Shown one piece after another: positions 59,725 to 64,000 of a stretch of DNA of 64,000 bases. The first letter of the stretch is position 1. Each line of letters starts with the position of its first letter. The position numbers were made by a program, and so were the translations under genes. The DNA is taken from contig CM038719.1 of assembly GCA_021613375.1 (NCBI GenBank), positions 1,149,720 to 1,213,719 of the forward strand, in the 5' to 3' direction. The stretch is from Megaleporinus macrocephalus (Eukaryota > Chordata > Actinopteri > Characiformes > Anostomidae). Below the pieces are notes generated by a model that saw nothing but the letters and a program-made list of their open reading frames with translations, searched no databases and was not told the DNA's origin.

Positions 59725-62700
59725 TACTCTATATACTTACTATATACTTACTATATACTCTCTATATACTCTCTATATACTCTCTGTATTCTCTCTATAT
59801 ACTCTATATACTCTCTATATACTCTCTATATACTCTCTATATACTCTCTATATTCTCTCTATATACACTCTATATTCTCTCTATATACTCTCTATATACT
59901 CTCTGTATTCTCTCTATATACTCTATATACTTACTATATACTCTCTATATACTCTCTATATACTCTCTATATTCTCTCTATATTCTCTCTATATACTCTA
60001 TATACTTACTATATACTCTCTATATACTCTCTATATACTCTCTATATTCTCTCTATATTCTCTCTATATACTCTATATACTTACTATATACTCTCTATAT
60101 ACTCTCTATATACTCTCTGTATTCTCTCTATATACTCTATATACTTACTATATACTCTCTATATACTCTCTATATACTCTCTATATACTCTCTATATTCT
60201 CTCTATATACTCTATATACTTACTATATACTCTCTATATTCTCTCTATATACTCTCTATATACTCTCTATATTCTCTCTATATTCTCTCTATATACTCTC
60301 TATATACTCTCAATATTCTCTCTATATTCTCTCTATATACTCTATATACTTACTATATACTCTCTATATACTCTCTATATACTCTCTGTATTCTCTCTAT
60401 ATACTCTATATACTTACTATATACTCTCTATATACTCTCTGTATTCTCTCTATATACTCTATATACTTACTATATACTCTCTATATACTCTCTATATACT
60501 CTCTATATACTCTCTATATTCTCTCTATATACTCTCTATATTCTCTATATATACTCTCTATATACTCTCTATATACTCTCTATATTCTCTATATATACTC
60601 TCTATATTCTCTCTATATACTCTCTATATACTCTATATACTCTCTATATTCTCTCTATATTCTCTCTATATACTCTCTATATACTTACTATATACTCTCT
60701 ATATACTCTCTGTATACTCTCTATATACTCTCTATATACTACTTATGTACTCTCTATATACTCTTTATATACTCTCTATATTCTCTCTATATACTCTATA
60801 TACTCTCTATATTCTCTCTATACAATCTCTATGTACTCTCTATATTCTCTCTATACAATCTCTATGTACTCTCTATATTCTCTCTATATACTCTCTATAT
60901 ACTCTCTATATACTCTCTATATACTACTTATGTACTCTCTATATACTCTTTATATACTCTCTATATTCTCTCTATATACTCTCTATATACTCTCTATATA
61001 CTACTTATGTACTCTCTATATACTCTTTATATACTCTCTATATTCTCTCTATATACTCTCTATATACTCTCTATATTCTCTCTATATACACTCTATATAC
61101 TCTCTATATACTCTCTATATACTCTCTATATACTCTCTATATACTCTCTATATACTCTCTATATTCTCTCTATATACTCTCTATATACTCTCTATATACT
61201 CTCTATATACTCTCTATATTCTCTCTATATACTCTCTATATACTCTCTATATACTCTCTATATTCTCTCTATATACACTCTATATTCTCTCTATATACAC
61301 TCTATATTCTCTCTATATACTCTCTATATACTCTCTATATTCTCTCTATATACTCTCTATATACTCTCTATATTCTCTCTATATACTCTCTATATACTCT
61401 CTATATTCTCTCTATATACACTCTATATTCTCTCTATATACACTCTATATTCTCTCTATATACTCTCTATATACTCTCTATATACTCTCTATATACTCTC
61501 TATATTCTCTCTATATACTCTCTATATACTACTTATGTACTCTCTATATACTCTTTATATACTCTCTATATACTCTCTATATTCTCTCTATATACACTCT
61601 ATATTCTCTCTATATTCTCTCTTTATACTCTCTATATTCTCTATATACACTCTATATTCTCTCTATATACTCTCTATATTCTCTATATACACTCTATATT
61701 CTCTCTATATACTCTCTATATACTCTCTATATACTCTCTATATTCTCTCTATATTCTCTCTATATACTCTCTATATACTACTTATGTACTCTCTATATAC
61801 TCTTTATATACTCTCTATATACTCTCTATATTCTCTCTATATACACTCTATATTCTCTCTATATTCTCTCTTTATACTCTCTATATTCTCTGTATACACT
61901 CTATATTCTCTCTATATACTCTCTATATTCTCTCTTTATACTCTCTATATACTCTCTATATACACTCTATATTCTCTCTATATACTCTCTATATTCTCTC
62001 TTTATACTCTCTATATTCTCTCTATATACACTCTATATTCTCTCTATATACACTCTATATTCTCTCTATATACTCTCTATATTCTCTCTATATTCTCTCT
62101 ATATACTCTCTATATACTCTCTATATTCTCTCTATATACTCTCTATATACTCTCTATATACTCTCTATATACTCTCTATATACTACTTATGTACTCTCTA
62201 TATACTCTTTATATACTCTCTATATTCTCTCTATATACACTCTATATTCTCTCTATATACTCTCTATATTCTCTCTATATACACTCTATATTCTCTCTAT
62301 ATACTCTCTATATTCTCTCTATATACTCTCTATATTCTCTCTATATACTCTCTATATACTCTCTATATACTCTCTATATACTCTCTATATTCTCTCTATA
62401 TACTCTCTATATACTACTTATGTACTCTCTATATACTCTTTATATACACTCTATATTCTCTCTATATACTCTCTATATTCTCTCTATATACACTCTATAT
62501 TCTCTCTATATACTCTCTCTATATACTCTCTATATTCTCTCTATATACACTCTATATTCTCTCTATATACTCTCTATATACTCTCTATATACTCTCTATA
62601 TACTCTCTATATTCTCTCTATATACTCTCTATATACTACTTATGTACTCTCTATATACTCTTTATATACTCTCTATATTCTCTCTATATACTCTCTATAT

Positions 62701-62968
62701 TCTCTCTATATACACTCTATATTCTCTCTATATTCTCTCTTTATACTCTCTATATACTCTCTATATACACTCTATATTCTCTCTATATACTCTCTATATT
62801 CTCTCTATATACACTCTATATTCTCTCTATATTCTCTCTATATTCTCTCTATATACTCTCTATATTCTCTCTTTATACTCTCTATATACTCTCTATATAC
62901 ACTCTATATTCTCTCTATATACTCTCTATATTCTCTCTATATACTCTCTATATACTCTCTATATACTT
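59725..62968. repeat. 3.2-kb tatactctc minisatellite
   Basis: Units of tatatactctctatattctc type with a 12-bp base period (tatatactctct) and variants gtattctc, tacttac, tatacac, tttatac and acttatgtac. None of the words contains a stop in any forward frame and the period is a multiple of three, so all three + frames stay open (663-756 codons). No protein is implied. A block with tatactacttatgtactctc recurs about ten times after 60735 and marks higher-order duplication. Confidence 0.97.
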
Positions 62969-64000
62969 TCTATGGTTTTAACATTTCCAGCTTGTTAGAG
63001 ACAAATTACCGTTAAAAGAAAAACGTTTTATCTTCAGGAGTGCTGGGACTTACTTTAAACTAACATTACTGCAGGTCTGGGTGACAGTAGTGCTGCATTG
63101 TCAGTGGCTGAGTATAATAACTCGTGTGTTAACTGTGAGAGAGACGCTATCAGAGTTTGTAAACAGACATGACTTGGCGGAGCTGCAAGCACTGCGTATC
63201 AACTGTAGCTTAGCATTTTCCCATGGACTCAGCAGCCTTGCGCTAGCAACAGCTATAGTTTGTTTTACAGATGCTCAAGTTATTATTCATCTGGCAGCGA
63301 GTCACAACGTTCCGGATTTCAGATCCATCTGGATCACATCCTTTATTTATGAAATAGGAGAAGGTGATGACTGCGGGCTACTAAGAGAGTCGACTCTTCT
63401 TGATTTATGAAAATAACAACAATACAAACTAACCATGCTTAATAATGTTAATTATTAATATCAAATACCATTTATAGTAATATTTCTTATTTCATTATTA
63501 AACATGGCTATTATTATTAATACTATAAATGCTGTTATTATTGTAATAAATAGTTCATATCTGCTACATGTAGACTTGCAGTTTATTAGGTTGGGTGGGG
63601 GGGTGGGCGGGGGGTGTAAGCCACACCACTACCTCTGCTTACAGGGCCCATGTGCTGCTTTTTGCATTCTATTCTTCGTTTGCTGTCTTACTTCTGATGC
63701 TTGTGTGTTATATCTATTAATGTCACCTTAATTTTCCCTAACCTGAACCCCAACCCTGGTCCTAAAACCAAACCAGGTCCTAATTCTTAATCTAAGCTAC
63801 ATGTTGATCAGTTGAACATCTATAGATGATCTATTGGAGGCTTTCCAAATGACACTTTTCCAACCTCTCTTAATCCCCTTGCTGTGGCTCTGAGCCTGAT
63901 ATGTGTAAATATGCAAATTAGTGGTGGTTTATGTAAATAAGGTGTGTTCTGATTGGCTGCCCCATATAGAGAATCATAAAAGCAGTGCAGGATGAAACAC
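62969..64000. other. Right end, nothing recognised
   Basis: A 109-codon frame at 63081-63410 (+) has no recognisable motif or splice context. The window ends without a supported gene. Confidence 0.4.

Noticed and set aside
60745..63015. Open frames of 756, 716 and 663 codons (+)
   Set aside because: All lie in one stop-free 12-bp-based array and overlap each other in three frames with the same YILSIYSLYT composition; no gene structure.

Overview
This is vertebrate genomic DNA, almost certainly from a ray-finned fish. The reasons are spliced genes with GT-AG introns, a ferritin closest to the teleost 'middle' subunit, a classical synaptotagmin, fish-type LINE, Tc1, MITE and Gypsy-like relics, and very heavy micro/minisatellite content. 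An ostariophysan (characin, catfish or similar) is my guess only. By adding hand-read array limits, roughly 45% of the window is tandem repeat.

Layout. (1) 1-11.9 kb: two tandem ferritin genes on the + strand. The first is cut by the left edge, so only its last two coding exons are present (722-1446). The second is complete (9698-11596, 176 aa) with a textbook iron-responsive element in its 5' leader (9570-9599). Between them lie a 5'-truncated LINE whose 3' UTR has expanded into a 44-bp minisatellite (2978-6146), a second LINE on the - strand (6416-7224) and a composite GATA array. (2) 12-19.2 kb: LINE fragments, microsatellites, a MITE, a decayed Tc1-like element (- strand) and a candidate small four-exon - strand gene with GC and CCAAT boxes (14194 down to 13559). 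(3) 19.7-51.2 kb: a synaptotagmin gene on the + strand, probably syt5-type. It has a CpG-rich promoter or 5' UTR exon near 19.9-20.05 kb (inferred) and nine coding exons from 30240 to 51244. These join without a frame break into 409 aa, including a likely 15-nt microexon at 41654-41668. Most of its larger introns carry their own minisatellite, often starting within 100 bp of a splice donor. (4) 51.2-64 kb: no confident gene. It holds a Tc1/mariner copy with TA duplications just after the synaptotagmin stop, a TTAA-flanked long-TIR element (53394-54593), more MITEs and further minisatellites, ending in a 3.2-kb (TATA/CTCT)-type array.

How it works together. The ferritins store iron in the cytosol, and the complete copy is under translational control through the IRE. 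The synaptotagmin is a vesicle Ca2+ sensor with a near-complete set of Ca2+ ligands. The two loci have no direct functional link. Most long open reading frames here are repeats that lack stop codons, not genes. I saw no tRNA, rRNA or CRISPR.
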